A DNA stretch of 32,631 bases from an uncultured Planctomyces sp. (GTDB lineage Bacteria > Planctomycetota > Planctomycetia > Planctomycetales > Planctomycetaceae), in NCBI GenBank assembly GCA_937899075.1, contig CALDJX010000309.1, positions 1-32,631 of the forward strand. Reading direction: 5' to 3'. Shown piece by piece: positions 23,890 through 32,631 of this stretch. Position numbers and translations under genes: made by a program. Below the pieces are notes generated by a model. It had not been told where the DNA came from and made no database searches. It was given only the letters and a program-made list of their open reading frames with translations. How positions within the stretch are numbered: position 1 is the stretch's first letter; every line of letters begins with the position of its first letter.

Positions 23890-26613
23890 ATGGACAGCCC
23901 GCCTCTTGATGGCTCGTTTCTCTCGCTGGCTGAAGCGTTGCCGATGAGTGTGATCTGCAAGGATCTTGAGGGACGGCGCACTTATGTGAATCAGCATTAC
24001 TGCGAGCTGCATGGCGTCGCCGTTGAGGACGTCATCGGAAAAACCGATCACGATCTCTTCCCGGCAGAAACGGCGGCTCTGTTTCTGGCCGATGATCGGA
24101 CGGTGATCGAGACTGGGCAGTCACTCCACAACGTGGAAGAGCTGCCGGGTATTGACGGCGTGTCGCGACACATCGATCGCATTAAGGCTCCCTTGAAGGA
24201 TGAGGCCGGTGTCGTCACTGGTGTGCTGCTGCTGTTCAGGGATGTCACCGAGGGAGTGACAACCTTGCGGGCACTCGCGGACGTTGACGCCCTTTATTCT
24301 TCACTTGTCGAAAGTCTGCCTCTGGCGGTATTTCGAAAAGACCGGGACCTGCGACTGACATTCGGCAACCGGATGTTCTGCGACATGCTCGGCCGGCCGC
24401 TGGAAGAGCTCATGGGGAAAACTGACTTTGATCTGTTCCCGGCAGATCTGGCGGTCAAGTATCGGCGAGATGACCTTCACATCATGGAATCCAATGAGAT
24501 TTTTGAAGATGACGAAGAAGTCGCCAACGAAGACGGGACTCGGGTTTATATCCAGGTATTGAAGTCGCCCGTTCACGACTCCAGCGGCGAAATCGTCGGC
24601 ATTCAGGGAATGTTCTGGGACGTGACTGCCAGGCGGCTGGCCGAGGAAGAATTGCGTGATGCCAAAGAAGCTGCCGATGCCGCGAGCCAGGCGAAGAGCG
24701 ACTTTCTGGCCAACATGAGCCACGAAATCCGCACGCCGATGAACGCTGTCATTGGCATGACGGAACTGCTGCTCGATACGCGGCTCGACGCCTCGCAGCG
24801 AGAACTGCTGATGATCATTCAGGATTCGGGCGACGCGCTGCTCACCGTGATTAACGACATTCTTGACTTCTCGAAAATCGAAGCCGGAAAATTTGAACTC
24901 ACACGGCTGCCGTTCGACTTCCGGGAATCGCTCGGCGACACGATGCGAATGCTCGCTCCCCGTACTGATGAGAAAGGTCTCGAACTGGCTTTCCGAGTCG
25001 ATCAGAGCGTACCGCAGCGTCTGCTCGGAGATCCCGTTCGGTTCCGCCAGATCGTCATCAATCTTGTTGGCAATGCCATCAAGTTCACCGAGAAAGGAGA
25101 AGTCGTCGTCTCAGTGGACTGCGAGAAAAAAAGCGAATCAAAGGTCACGCTGCACATTGCCGTGCGGGATACGGGGATCGGCATTCCTCCCGATCGTCTG
25201 GAAGCGATCTTCGAAGAGTTTCAACAGGTCGATAACTCGTCGACTCGAAGTTACTCCGGCACGGGACTCGGCCTGGCTATCTGTTCTCGGCTGGTTGGTT
25301 TGATGGATGGCAAGCTGACGGTCGAAAGCCAGCTCGATCAGGGCAGCGTGTTTCATGCGCGGACTGTTTTTGAAATCGCAGAAGACGCGGATCAGGGCGA
25401 GCAGCATGTGGACGTCATCACCGACGCCCGTGTGCTGGTGGTCGATGACAACGAAACCAACCTGCGGATTCTGACCGAGATGCTCGGGAACTGGGGCATG
25501 CATCCGGTGGCCGTCAACGACGCGCAACTGGCACTCGATTCGCTGCGGAAGGCTGAGCAGTCCAACAACTCGTTCGACCTGCTGGTCTCTGACGTCAACA
25601 TGCCGAAGATGGATGGCTATGAGCTGGCGGCGGCGATCCGCGAGGAAGAGCGTTTCGCGACGTTGCCGATCATGCTGCTGACTTCGTCCGGACAGGTCAT
25701 CGCCAGTGAGCGACGAAAGCAGCTGGGCATCGCGTCTCAGTTGCTCAAGCCGGTCAAGCAGTCGGAACTGTTCGACGAGATCATTACGGTGCTCAACCTG
25801 CCACTGTCGAAGAAGCATCGAGTCGCATCGATCCCTGTCTCGGTTGATCACGTCCGACCGCTACAAATTCTGCTCGCCGAAGACAACCTGGCCAATCAGA
25901 AGCTGGCGGTCGGCATCCTTTCGAAACAGGGCCACCAGGTCACGGTGGCCCCGAATGGTCAGGCCGCCGTCGATGCCTGGGAGTCGGGCGATTTCGACAT
26001 CATCCTGATGGACGTGCAGATGCCGATTCTGGACGGCTTGCAGGCGACAGAGATCATTCGTAAGAGGGAAGCCGAGCGGGGAACTCACATCACCATCATC
26101 GCCATGACAGCTCACGCGATGACGGGCGACAGGGAACGCTGCCTGGAAGCCGGCATGGACGAATACCTCTCGAAACCGATTCGCGGCAAAGAGATTGCCA
26201 GCAAATTGAGCCAACTGTTTGGTGCCGAGGAGAGGCTTATTTCTGACTCGTCGTCGTCAGAATCTGACGCGCCAACAGCTCTATTGATCGACTGGGCGGA
26301 TGCCGTTGAACTGGTCGAAGGCGACAAAGAACTGCTGCAGATTCTGCTGGAAGCGGCGCTCGAGGAAGTTCCCGATCTCGTCTCGATCGTGAAGGATTCA
26401 CTGCAGAGCGGCGACCTTGAAGCGGCCGGCAGCGCGGCGCACACGATCAAGGGTTCGCTCCTGGCGATCCGAGCAATTCTTCCCGCCGAAACCGCCAGCG
26501 CTCTCGAGCAGACTTTGAAGGGGAATCAGCCATCCGCAGCCGGGCAGCTCCTCACCGAGTTGCAGGACCAGTTCCAGAAACTCCAGTCCGAGATTGCCAC
26601 GCACCAATTGTGA
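23890..26613 (+). CDS. Hybrid sensor histidine kinase, PAS-PAS-HisKA-HATPase-REC-REC-Hpt
   Basis: A 907-residue hybrid kinase for a multistep phosphorelay, with no membrane segments, so cytoplasmic. Two PAS domains lie at about 10-120 and 140-255; each contains the [10 protein letters not shown] / [10 protein letters not shown] element. The HisKA helix [16 protein letters not shown] carries the phospho-His278. The ATPase domain shows NLVGNAIKF (N box), DTGIGIP (G1) and GTGLGLAI (G2). Two receiver domains follow with phospho-acceptors Asp568 ([10 protein letters not shown]) and Asp708 ([10 protein letters not shown]), then a C-terminal Hpt domain with HTIKGS (His851). All phosphorelay residues are present, so the protein could carry the signal from His278 through the receivers to the Hpt. 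The final output regulator is not in the window. The start at ATG 23890 has GAGG 11 bases upstream. Confidence 0.94.
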   Translation: MDSPPLDGSFLSLAEALPMSVICKDLEGRRTYVNQHYCELHGVAVEDVIGKTDHDLFPAETAALFLADDRTVIETGQSLHNVEELPGIDGVSRHIDRIKAPLKDEAGVVTGVLLLFRDVTEGVTTLRALADVDALYSSLVESLPLAVFRKDRDLRLTFGNRMFCDMLGRPLEELMGKTDFDLFPADLAVKYRRDDLHIMESNEIFEDDEEVANEDGTRVYIQVLKSPVHDSSGEIVGIQGMFWDVTARRLAEEELRDAKEAADAASQAKSDFLANMSHEIRTPMNAVIGMTELLLDTRLDASQRELLMIIQDSGDALLTVINDILDFSKIEAGKFELTRLPFDFRESLGDTMRMLAPRTDEKGLELAFRVDQSVPQRLLGDPVRFRQIVINLVGNAIKFTEKGEVVVSVDCEKKSESKVTLHIAVRDTGIGIPPDRLEAIFEEFQQVDNSSTRSYSGTGLGLAICSRLVGLMDGKLTVESQLDQGSVFHARTVFEIAEDADQGEQHVDVITDARVLVVDDNETNLRILTEMLGNWGMHPVAVNDAQLALDSLRKAEQSNNSFDLLVSDVNMPKMDGYELAAAIREEERFATLPIMLLTSSGQVIASERRKQLGIASQLLKPVKQSELFDEIITVLNLPLSKKHRVASIPVSVDHVRPLQILLAEDNLANQKLAVGILSKQGHQVTVAPNGQAAVDAWESGDFDIILMDVQMPILDGLQATEIIRKREAERGTHITIIAMTAHAMTGDRERCLEAGMDEYLSKPIRGKEIASKLSQLFGAEERLISDSSSSESDAPTALLIDWADAVELVEGDKELLQILLEAALEEVPDLVSIVKDSLQSGDLEAAGSAAHTIKGSLLAIRAILPAETASALEQTLKGNQPSAAGQLLTELQDQFQKLQSEIATHQL

Positions 26614-27047
26614 TCATGCCCGTCAGTGCAACCTCGATGGCAGGTTAGAAGCCATTACAGATTACAGGCCATTATCCGTACGATGACTCGGTCGACGACA
26701 TGGCCGCAACAAGACGATGACGACGAATGCTTGCCAGCGATGCCAATCATTCCGCTGTTTGAAACAATCGAGACCTTCGCCATGCATCCGCTATTCTTGA
26801 CGAACTGCTGAGCGTTCCGTGTTACCAGAGTTAACTGTCGAGATTGCCGAACGACATGCAAAAGTACTGGAGTCACATCACAGGTCTACTGGCAGCAATC
26901 CAGGACCGGGCAGGTCCGTTGGGATTGACGAAACAAAACTTCGAGCCATAAGTTGGAGTGGAGCAGACGGCCGACTTTCCCAGAGGAAGTGTGAAAGAGC
27001 GTTGCCGATTATTCGAAACGTTGTGTGGACACCAGGTGGAGATTTCA
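26614..27047. other. Intergenic region between sensor kinase and aminopropyltransferase-like gene
   Basis: Over 430 bases hold no gene I can support. Short frames at 26626-26811 (61 codons) and 26856-26951 (31 codons, MQKYWSHITGLLAAIQDRAG then PLGLTKQNFEP) exist but lack strong ribosome-binding sites or recognisable families. The second reads plausibly and could be a small peptide. The downstream gene may begin within this region, since in-frame GTG codons lie at 26958 and 26991. Confidence 0.35.
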
Positions 27048-28745
27048 GTGACGGGCGATTTCGACGCGGAAGACGAGATCGACGTCAAACTCGTGGACGG
27101 CTCTGCGGCACCGTCGAAACAGAAATCGTTGGAACAGCAATCGTCGGAACAGAAATATTCCTCTGAGAAGTTGGCCGACCAGCCGTTGGCGAGCGTGGTG
27201 ACTGCCGACGCACAAAGTTCGCCGCTGATGAATGACGCGCCGCTGTCGCTGCTGTATCTCAACGTGCTGATTATCGCGACGTGCGGGCTCGTTTACGAAT
27301 TGCTGGCGGGTACGCTGGCCAGTTACGTGCTTGGCGATTCGGTGACGCAGTTTTCGCTGATTATCGGCATTTATTTGTCGGCGCTTGGGGCCGGGGCGTG
27401 GGTTTCGTCGTTCGTTAAGAAGAGCGTTGCCCGAACGTTCGTCGAGGTGGAACTCGGAGTCGCCTTGCTGGGAGGCACGAGCGCGCCGCTGCTGTTTCTC
27501 TGCTTTGCGAAGCTGGCATGGTTTCTGCCAGTTCTGTACGGAGTCGTTTTCGGGATTGGGGTGCTGGTCGGCCTCGAACTTCCGCTGCTGATGCGGATTC
27601 TCAAAGGGCACCTCGACTTCGACGATCTTGTCTCGAAAGTTCTGACGTTTGACTACATCGGGGCACTGGTGGCGTCGTTGTTGTTTCCGATGTTTCTCGT
27701 TCCGACTCTGGGGCTTGTCAGAACGTCTCTGGTCTTTGGAATTCTCAACGCGCTGGTCGGTCTCTGGGGAACATGGCTGCTGCGTCCGATTCTTGCCGGC
27801 AGCGTGACCGGATTGCGAGTTCGCTCGGTCATTGTGCTGGTGCTGCTGGTCGCGGGGTTGATCAAAGCGGACTCGCTCACGTCGCTGGCCGAGAACAGCA
27901 TGTTCTCGAGCCCGATCGTGCACACGCAGACGACGTCGTATCAGCGGATTGTGGTCACGCAGAATCGGACGGGTTTTCAGTTGTACCTCAACGGGAATCT
28001 GCAGTTCAGTTCTTCCGACGAGTATCGGTATCACGAAGCTCTCGTTCATCCGGCGGTCGCGACAGCGTTGTCCGTGAAGAACGTACTTGTGCTGGGCGGC
28101 GGTGACGGACTGGCTCTGCGAGAGTTGCTGAAATACCCCAACGTCGAACGCGCGACGCTGGTCGATATCGATCCCGCGATGACCTCGCTTTCCGAAACGT
28201 TCCCGCCCCTCGCCAGGTTGAATGGCGGAGCGTTGAAGGACTCACGAGTGACCATCGTCAACGACGACGCCATGATCTGGCTGGAATCGGTCGATGAACA
28301 ATTTGATCTTGTGCTGATCGACTTTCCCGATCCGAATTCGTTTTCTCTGGGGAAGCTCTACACGACACGCTTCTATCGTCTGCTTCGCGAACGGATTGGC
28401 TCTGACGCTCGAATCTGCATTCAATGCACGTCGCCGTTTCTTTCACGAAAAGCGTTCTGGTGCATTGTGCGGACGATGGAAGCGGCGGGGTTTCACGTGC
28501 GGCCGTTTCATGCGGCCGTGCCCTCATTCGGAGACTGGGGATTTGCGTTGGCCAGTCCGTCGCCGTTCGAATCGCCTCAGCGATTGTCGGCGAATTTGCG
28601 CGGCGGTTTGCGATTTCTGAACGACGAGATGCTCTCAAGCATGTTCAATCTGCCGACCGATCTGGCACCGGTGGACGTTGAGATCAACCGGCTCGATAAC
28701 CAGGCACTGGTTCGCTACTACGAAAGCGACGTTGGGGCAGGGTAA
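27048..28745 (+). CDS. Polytopic membrane protein with C-terminal spermidine-synthase-like domain
   Basis: The product is about 565 residues from the chosen GTG at 27048, which has GGTGGAG upstream at good spacing. GTGs at 26958 and 26991 and an ATG at 27228 (MNDAPLS) are alternatives. After a polar, Lys/Gln/Ser-rich lead of about 60 residues, roughly seven hydrophobic segments occupy the middle (for example [20 protein letters not shown] and [17 protein letters not shown]). The C-terminal half is a Rossmann methyltransferase-like fold of the polyamine aminopropyltransferase family: [15 protein letters not shown], then VDIDP, then the catalytic-loop segment [15 protein letters not shown]. Membrane-fused versions of this family exist, with function mostly uninvestigated. 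Polyamine synthesis at the membrane is possible but not proven. Confidence 0.85.
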   Translation: MTGDFDAEDEIDVKLVDGSAAPSKQKSLEQQSSEQKYSSEKLADQPLASVVTADAQSSPLMNDAPLSLLYLNVLIIATCGLVYELLAGTLASYVLGDSVTQFSLIIGIYLSALGAGAWVSSFVKKSVARTFVEVELGVALLGGTSAPLLFLCFAKLAWFLPVLYGVVFGIGVLVGLELPLLMRILKGHLDFDDLVSKVLTFDYIGALVASLLFPMFLVPTLGLVRTSLVFGILNALVGLWGTWLLRPILAGSVTGLRVRSVIVLVLLVAGLIKADSLTSLAENSMFSSPIVHTQTTSYQRIVVTQNRTGFQLYLNGNLQFSSSDEYRYHEALVHPAVATALSVKNVLVLGGGDGLALRELLKYPNVERATLVDIDPAMTSLSETFPPLARLNGGALKDSRVTIVNDDAMIWLESVDEQFDLVLIDFPDPNSFSLGKLYTTRFYRLLRERIGSDARICIQCTSPFLSRKAFWCIVRTMEAAGFHVRPFHAAVPSFGDWGFALASPSPFESPQRLSANLRGGLRFLNDEMLSSMFNLPTDLAPVDVEINRLDNQALVRYYESDVGAG

Positions 28746-28764
28746 GGGGGGGGGCAGGGTAAGG
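28734..28764 (+). repeat. 17-bp tandem duplication forming a G-rich tract
   Basis: The unit GGGGCAGGGTAAGG occurs at 28734-28747 and again at 28751-28764, separated by GGG, giving a period of 17. The stop codon (TAA, 28743-28745) of the membrane aminopropyltransferase-like gene lies in the first copy. The runs of three or more Gs on the plus strand could fold as a G-quadruplex at the end of the transcript. The element sits between two convergent genes. Confidence 0.7.
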
Positions 28765-28800
28765 ATTTCGGCGAGCGACGATTCGCCGCATCGAGCCGAC

Positions 28801-29253
28801 TTAGAGTTCTTCGTCTTCGTCGAACTCTTCGTATTCTTCATCGTAGTCGCCGAGGTCATCGTCGTCGCCGTAGGCTTCTGCGTCGTCATCGAACTCGCCG
28901 TACTCATCGTCGTCCTCGGCGCTGCCGGCCAGCTCTTCTTCATCGAAGTCGTCGGGAATGGCGTCCCCAAAACCTTCTTCACCCGCGTCCTTCTGTGGAG
29001 CGGTTGCTGCACCTGCGGCTGCACCTTCTGGCTGCGGAGCCATTAGCAGGCGAGTGTCTTTGTAAAAGACCAGAACGATAAACGGCGTGAGAACCACCAG
29101 TGCCGCGCAGACTGTGGCGGTAATCGTGACTCCAAGCAGGACCGTGCCGATACTGTCCGCGCGATTGAGGAGGGTCTGGATCAGAGCGTAAAGCGCTCCC
29201 CCGGCCGGAACGGCTCCAACAAGCGTCATGAAGAAGAATGCGAGTTTGCTCAC
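28801..29253 (-). CDS. Small membrane protein with a highly acidic C-terminal tail
   Basis: The 150-residue protein starts at a GTG at 29253 preceded by AGAGG at five bases. Two hydrophobic helices are visible: about 4-25 (LAFFFMTLVGAVPAGGALYA) and about 36-64 (GTVLLGVTITATVCAALVVL then TPFIVLVF). A short Ala/Gly/Pro linker follows, then from about residue 95 a strongly acidic tail of mostly Asp and Glu with Tyr and Phe (EDDDEYGEFDDDAEAYGDDD). I do not recognise a named family. The tail could bind calcium or basic partners, or act as an electrostatic tether; no function is asserted. Confidence 0.75.
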   Translation of the reverse strand: MSKLAFFFMTLVGAVPAGGALYALIQTLLNRADSIGTVLLGVTITATVCAALVVLTPFIVLVFYKDTRLLMAPQPEGAAAGAATAPQKDAGEEGFGDAIPDDFDEEELAGSAEDDDEYGEFDDDAEAYGDDDDLGDYDEEYEEFDEDEEL

Positions 29254-29594
29254 AGCAGCCTCTGTTCAAACAGTATCGCGAATGTTGGTCGGATTGATCG
29301 TGGCAGACCCGTGCCCGAACGCTGTCTGTATTAAATCGACCGCTACCTCTACGTAATCAATTGCAACCTTACGACTTTACGGAACAGAGTCCCTCGCAGA
29401 CAAGAAGCTGACAGAGGATTTGCAGATGAGAATTGCCGCGATTCGTTTCCGCCGGAAGAACCCGCATTAGCTAGCGCGGGTTCAATCCCGAGTTCCTGCC
29501 AGTCTGTGAAGTTCGGAATATCCGTGCGAATCGGCATGTTGTGAACAGGGGAGAGCGGCGCCGCCTGACTGAAGTGTCAGCACTACCTCTGGAA
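29254..29594. other. Intergenic region with short hairpin elements
   Basis: No supported gene lies here. Two small inverted repeats are present. GAACCCGC at 29458-29465 pairs with 29476-29483 across a 10-nt loop. A CTGAC/GTCAG hairpin lies at about 29566-29581, near the 3' end of the DUF6807 gene, and could help end its transcript. The first may belong to the same dispersed palindrome class as other intergenic elements of this window. Confidence 0.4.
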
Positions 29595-30554
29595 TCACAG
29601 TTCGCGGACGCCGTAATGCTCGTGGGATTTTGTTGACTTAATGACATCGAAGTCGGGCCAACTGGAAAACTGTTCGGCGATTGTTTCGGCTCGTGATGGA
29701 TCGATGGGGCCCGCGTGCGCGTGCAGCAGGAATCGTAACCGCAACGGATTCGAGCGAGTTGTTTGCAGTGGGCCGTCCATGCAGGGCGATGCTCCCATCC
29801 AGCCGTCTTCTCGAACGTGCCAGCGATTTGGGTATCCCGCGTTGCTCGGGTGATCAAAATACGTGATGCCCTCGACGATGTCCGACGATTCGCCTGGTAC
29901 GTCAGAGCCTGACGAAACCGGCCCGCTGTAGTCCATCCAGCGAGCTTGCTTGCCGAAAATGTTCGGTTTGCCGGTAGCGTCTTTTTCCCCGACCAGACCT
30001 TCGCTGCTGGTGAGTTTTCCGGCTCCGAAATGCTCTGAGATTGAGCGGGCCATCCGGACGGCCAGGAAGCCGAAGTTCGTTTGCTGGAACTCGATCGAGT
30101 CTGCGGTTGGGTGAAAGATGGATTGCAGCTCGAGCAATGTTTCTCCGTCAGCGGCTGGACGAAAGATGGCGATCACGATTTGATCGAGCAGTTCTTTTGG
30201 CTCGTGGCCGTCGTACCAGCCCAGACGCGTTGCCAGGATAGCTTTGTCATCGCCATCTTCGAAGACGAGCCACTCTTTTTGCTGGATGCGGGCTTCGGTG
30301 TTGTCGCTCCAGAAATCGATCCCCAGCAGCTTGTGATGAGCAAACCAGACTGAGCGGTGATGGTCGTGGTTGGGTGCTCCGGGATGCCCCATTCGCGTCA
30401 GTGTTTCGCCTGACGGGCCGTTGAATGGAAAAAAGAATGGCCGCGGATACTGCTTTCCGTAGTGCCAGCGAGTTCGTTCTGAGCCGTCGATGCGCACGGA
30501 AACCTGATGGTCGGGCAGAGGGACGATCTGGCATTTTGGAAATTGTTGAGACAT
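29595..30554 (-). CDS. DUF6807 (PmoA-like) protein
   Basis: A 319-residue protein of the DUF6807 family, annotated by homology as 'methane oxygenase PmoA'; it is not the membrane methane monooxygenase subunit. Hallmarks are the His-rich loop HPGAPNHDHHRSVWFAHH (about residues 57-74), GIDFWSDN, a mixed beta core, and WMDYSGP near residue 210. Members occur widely in planctomycetes with sugar-related oxidoreductases and are thought to act in carbohydrate metabolism, but the reaction is not established. No signal peptide is seen, so this copy is probably cytoplasmic. The gene stands alone on its strand between convergent and divergent neighbours. Confidence 0.85.
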   Translation of the reverse strand: MSQQFPKCQIVPLPDHQVSVRIDGSERTRWHYGKQYPRPFFFPFNGPSGETLTRMGHPGAPNHDHHRSVWFAHHKLLGIDFWSDNTEARIQQKEWLVFEDGDDKAILATRLGWYDGHEPKELLDQIVIAIFRPAADGETLLELQSIFHPTADSIEFQQTNFGFLAVRMARSISEHFGAGKLTSSEGLVGEKDATGKPNIFGKQARWMDYSGPVSSGSDVPGESSDIVEGITYFDHPSNAGYPNRWHVREDGWMGASPCMDGPLQTTRSNPLRLRFLLHAHAGPIDPSRAETIAEQFSSWPDFDVIKSTKSHEHYGVREL

Positions 30555-31010
30555 CGCGATGGCCCATTCTGAATTTGGGAACGGCCCGCCCTGCGCGACT
30601 TGAGCCGAATCCGAAAAAGATGATGTGAATCAGCAAGCTCGTGCGAAGTAACCCGCAAAGTAGGGCGTGCAAGTCGTGTCGTCAAAGATTTGGATGAGCG
30701 ACACCGAGTTTCAGCCACGATCGACGTGTTAAGAGAATCCGATTGTAGCGACTGAAACGCTTCTCCCGGATGTATCGGATGGTCACGGTTTTGTGCGATG
30801 CGACGATCGTGCATGCCGATCCAATGGCAGCGGTAAGTCGTGCTGTCGGTCTGGCGCGGCGTGTACGGCTTGAAACTGTTGAATCAAGCCTACGAGTTGA
30901 ACGGTCAATCACGGACGATCTGACTGTGCGGATTAACAGACGCTCGCCCCGTGTCGGCGTTGCGAACTGCCGTCGTCACTCATGGAAGAGAATTCCGGGA
31001 GAATAAGCAG
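30555..31010. other. Divergent intergenic region upstream of DUF6807 and RTX genes
   Basis: About 456 bases must include the promoters for the leftward DUF6807 gene and the rightward RTX gene. I see no long palindrome, tRNA-like fold or convincing gene. The reading frames present (30682-30912 minus, 30770-31006 plus) are arginine-rich and look random. A GGGAG lies about 10 bases before the RTX start. Confidence 0.45.
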
Positions 31011-32631
31011 ATGCTTCTTTCCAATATCTGGAAGATCAGGCGGCGGCTTCAGGGCAAGCAGTCAAAGCGGCGAGCACTCAATTTCAATCAACCGGTACAG
31101 GTGCTTGAAGAACGTGCTTACCTGTCGGCGTCGACTCTCTTTGCCAACGGCGAATTGAGCATCGTCATCGAAGAGGGCAACGACAGCGTCGCAGTGGGCA
31201 CGAACCCGGCGAACCCTGCGCTCGTTCAAGTGCTTGTGAACGGCTTCCCTGATCAATCGTTGCCGGCGTTGCAGGCCAGCGATGTCGAGCGTCTGACGAT
31301 CATCGGAAGCGATACCGAAAACCTGATCGATCTGACTCGTGTGACGACCGCCGCGTTTACGTTCTTCGATCCGGGAACGAACAGTCGCCTTCAAATCACC
31401 GTCGATGCTGACAACGGTGACGACACGATCATCGCGTCAGACGGGTTTGACGACACGCTGGACGGCGGCGACGGAGACGACGTCATCACGATCAGCTCCG
31501 GGCTTGGAAACCTCACCATTTTTGGTGACGACGGCAACGACACCATCACCGGCGGATCCGGCAACGACACGATCGACTCGCACGACGGCGACGACGTTGT
31601 TGATGGTGGTGCGGGTGATGATTCCATAATCGCCGGTAACGGCCAGGATACCGTCCTTGGCAACATTGGTAACGACACAGTGCTGGGGGGTAACGGCGCT
31701 GACAACATCGATGGTGGCGTCGGAAATGACAGCCTGAGGGGCGAAGACGGGACCGACAGTATTTTCGGGAACGACGGCAACGACACGTTGCACGGTGGGC
31801 TTCGCGATGACACGCTCATCGGTGGTTTCGGAAATGACTCGATCGATGGTGCCGCCGGTCAGGACTCCATTCAGGGTAGCTTCGGAAACGACACGCTCTT
31901 AGGAGGCAGTGGCCGAGACACTATCGACGGGGCCGCAGGCGATGACGTCTTGAATGGCATGAGCGGAGATGACTCGCTGATTGGCGGGCCGCATGATGAC
32001 GTTGTCTTTGGCGGCGGGGGAGCAGACGTCATTACTGGTGATGCCGGGCGAGATACGTTGCGAGGTAACTCAGGTGACGACAGCATCAACGGCGGCGAGG
32101 GCTTTGACAACCTGGATGGCGGAAGTGGAAATGATCTTGTTGAGGCAGGCGGAGATCCGGTCAATCGCGCGCCGGAACTGACGATCGATGATGTGGTGGT
32201 GCAGGAAACCGGAGACTTCCTGCAGGCGACCAATTCCACACAGGGGCTTGCGGGCAACGTACAGTTCATCGCGTCTGCGGATTTTGATAACGATGGGAAC
32301 CTGGACTTCGTCGTTACCGATGGCGCGACTGCAGCGATGCCCGCGAACAATGTCGGAATTCGGTTTGGAAATGGGGCTGGTGGTTTCGGGCCATTTACGT
32401 TGCTGACTGCGACGGATGGCGCCGGAGCAGTTGTGGCGGTTGACCTCAACGGTGACAACCTGCCGGACATCGCCGTCGCCAACATGAACTCGAACAACGT
32501 CACCATTCTTCTAAACGCTGGTGCAGGGGCGGGATTTGCCATGCCCGTGAACGTCGGCGTTGGCACAACGCCGGTTGATCTTAAGGCCGGCGACATCGAT
32601 GGGGACGGCGACCTCGATCTCGTGACAGCGA
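31011..32631 (+). CDS. Large RTX/FG-GAP repeat protein with planctomycetal N-terminus, partial
   Basis: The gene starts at ATG 31011 and runs off the right edge after 540 codons. Residues about 1-45 form a basic lead ending in VQVLEERAYLSAS, the LEER/LSAS signature seen at the N-termini of giant planctomycete surface proteins. From about residue 145 to 380 there are many RTX nonapeptide repeats of the form GGxGNDxx (for example GGSGNDTIDS, GGAGDDSI), which bind Ca2+ in parallel beta-rolls. From about 415 onward FG-GAP/VCBS units appear, each with an Asp-rich calcium loop (DFDNDGNLDFV, DLNGDNLPDIA, DIDGDGDLDLV). The protein is most likely secreted or cell-surface, with an adhesive or structural role. 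The C-terminus and any export signal are outside the window. Confidence 0.9.
   Translation, partial: MLLSNIWKIRRRLQGKQSKRRALNFNQPVQVLEERAYLSASTLFANGELSIVIEEGNDSVAVGTNPANPALVQVLVNGFPDQSLPALQASDVERLTIIGSDTENLIDLTRVTTAAFTFFDPGTNSRLQITVDADNGDDTIIASDGFDDTLDGGDGDDVITISSGLGNLTIFGDDGNDTITGGSGNDTIDSHDGDDVVDGGAGDDSIIAGNGQDTVLGNIGNDTVLGGNGADNIDGGVGNDSLRGEDGTDSIFGNDGNDTLHGGLRDDTLIGGFGNDSIDGAAGQDSIQGSFGNDTLLGGSGRDTIDGAAGDDVLNGMSGDDSLIGGPHDDVVFGGGGADVITGDAGRDTLRGNSGDDSINGGEGFDNLDGGSGNDLVEAGGDPVNRAPELTIDDVVVQETGDFLQATNSTQGLAGNVQFIASADFDNDGNLDFVVTDGATAAMPANNVGIRFGNGAGGFGPFTLLTATDGAGAVVAVDLNGDNLPDIAVANMNSNNVTILLNAGAGAGFAMPVNVGVGTTPVDLKAGDIDGDGDLDLVTA

Noticed and set aside
26626-26811. 61-codon frame after the sensor kinase
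   Set aside because: It lacks a ribosome-binding site and overlaps no recognisable domain; its hydrophobic end could be chance.
27045-28049. 334-codon minus-strand frame opposite the membrane aminopropyltransferase-like gene
   Set aside because: Composition is dominated by Arg, Gln and His with no hydrophobic core; the plus-strand frame has clear membrane helices and a GGGDG motif.
30770-31006. 78-codon frame upstream of the RTX gene
   Set aside because: It is rich in arginine and valine with no family signal and occupies the expected promoter region.
31391-32596. Minus-strand frames made of Ser-Pro-rich repeats
   Set aside because: The repetition is the reverse reading of the RTX and FG-GAP repeats on the plus strand.
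1-32631. CRISPR arrays, tRNA or rRNA genes, insertion sequences and integrases
   Set aside because: I looked for regularly spaced repeats, cloverleaf-like segments and transposase motifs and found none that could be supported by eye.

Overview
The window is a contiguous stretch of moderately GC-rich bacterial chromosome that looks planctomycetal (Planctomycetota). Supporting signs are a formylglycine-type secreted sulfatase, a secreted Asp-box sialidase-like protein, a DUF6807/PmoA-like protein, and a large RTX/FG-GAP protein whose N-terminus carries the LEER-x-x-LSAS signature typical of giant planctomycete proteins. Several long intergenic palindromes add to this impression. The phylum assignment is inference from gene content; no rRNA is present.

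Layout. (1) 1-785, minus: the N-terminal part of a secreted sialidase-like protein that runs off the left edge. (2) 1030-12214, minus: a compact operon for a group 3b-type (NADP-linked, bidirectional 'sulfhydrogenase') [NiFe]-hydrogenase. In transcription order it encodes a cyclic-nucleotide-binding-domain protein, HydB, HydG, HydD, HydA, a maturation endopeptidase, HypA, HypB, HypF, HypC, HypD and HypE. Nearly every junction is an ATGA-type overlap. The exception is hypD-hypE, which is separated by a perfect 27-bp palindrome. (3) 12716-19120, plus: two P2-type cation ATPases flanking a DUF502 membrane protein. (4) 19153-20678: a scarred region with a short hydrophobic ORF, a 170-aa OPT-family transporter with its middle deleted, a relic of pyruvate:ferredoxin oxidoreductase, and an Rrf2 regulator lacking its first helix. 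(5) 20755-21363, plus: a secreted DUF3365 single-CxxCH heme protein just downstream of the Rrf2 gene. (6) 21510-23447, minus: a sulfatase. (7) 23890-26613, plus: a PAS-PAS-HisKA-HATPase-REC-REC-Hpt hybrid kinase. (8) 27048-28745, plus: a polytopic membrane protein fused to a spermidine-synthase-like domain. (9) 28801-29253, minus: a small membrane protein with a very acidic tail. (10) 29595-30554, minus: a DUF6807 protein. (11) 31011-32631, plus: an RTX/FG-GAP protein, cut by the right edge.

How it fits together. The hydrogenase operon encodes a complete soluble NAD(P)H-coupled enzyme and every dedicated maturation factor (Ni insertion HypA/B, Fe(CN)2CO assembly HypC/D/E/F, and a C-terminal protease), so it is likely self-sufficient. 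The divergent ATPase cluster, the PFOR relic and the Rrf2/heme-protein pair suggest a neighbourhood concerned with low-oxygen or redox stress and ion homeostasis; that link is inference. The most unusual material is the deletion-scarred segment 19153-20678 and the set of palindromic elements, one of which has apparently become part of a coding sequence.
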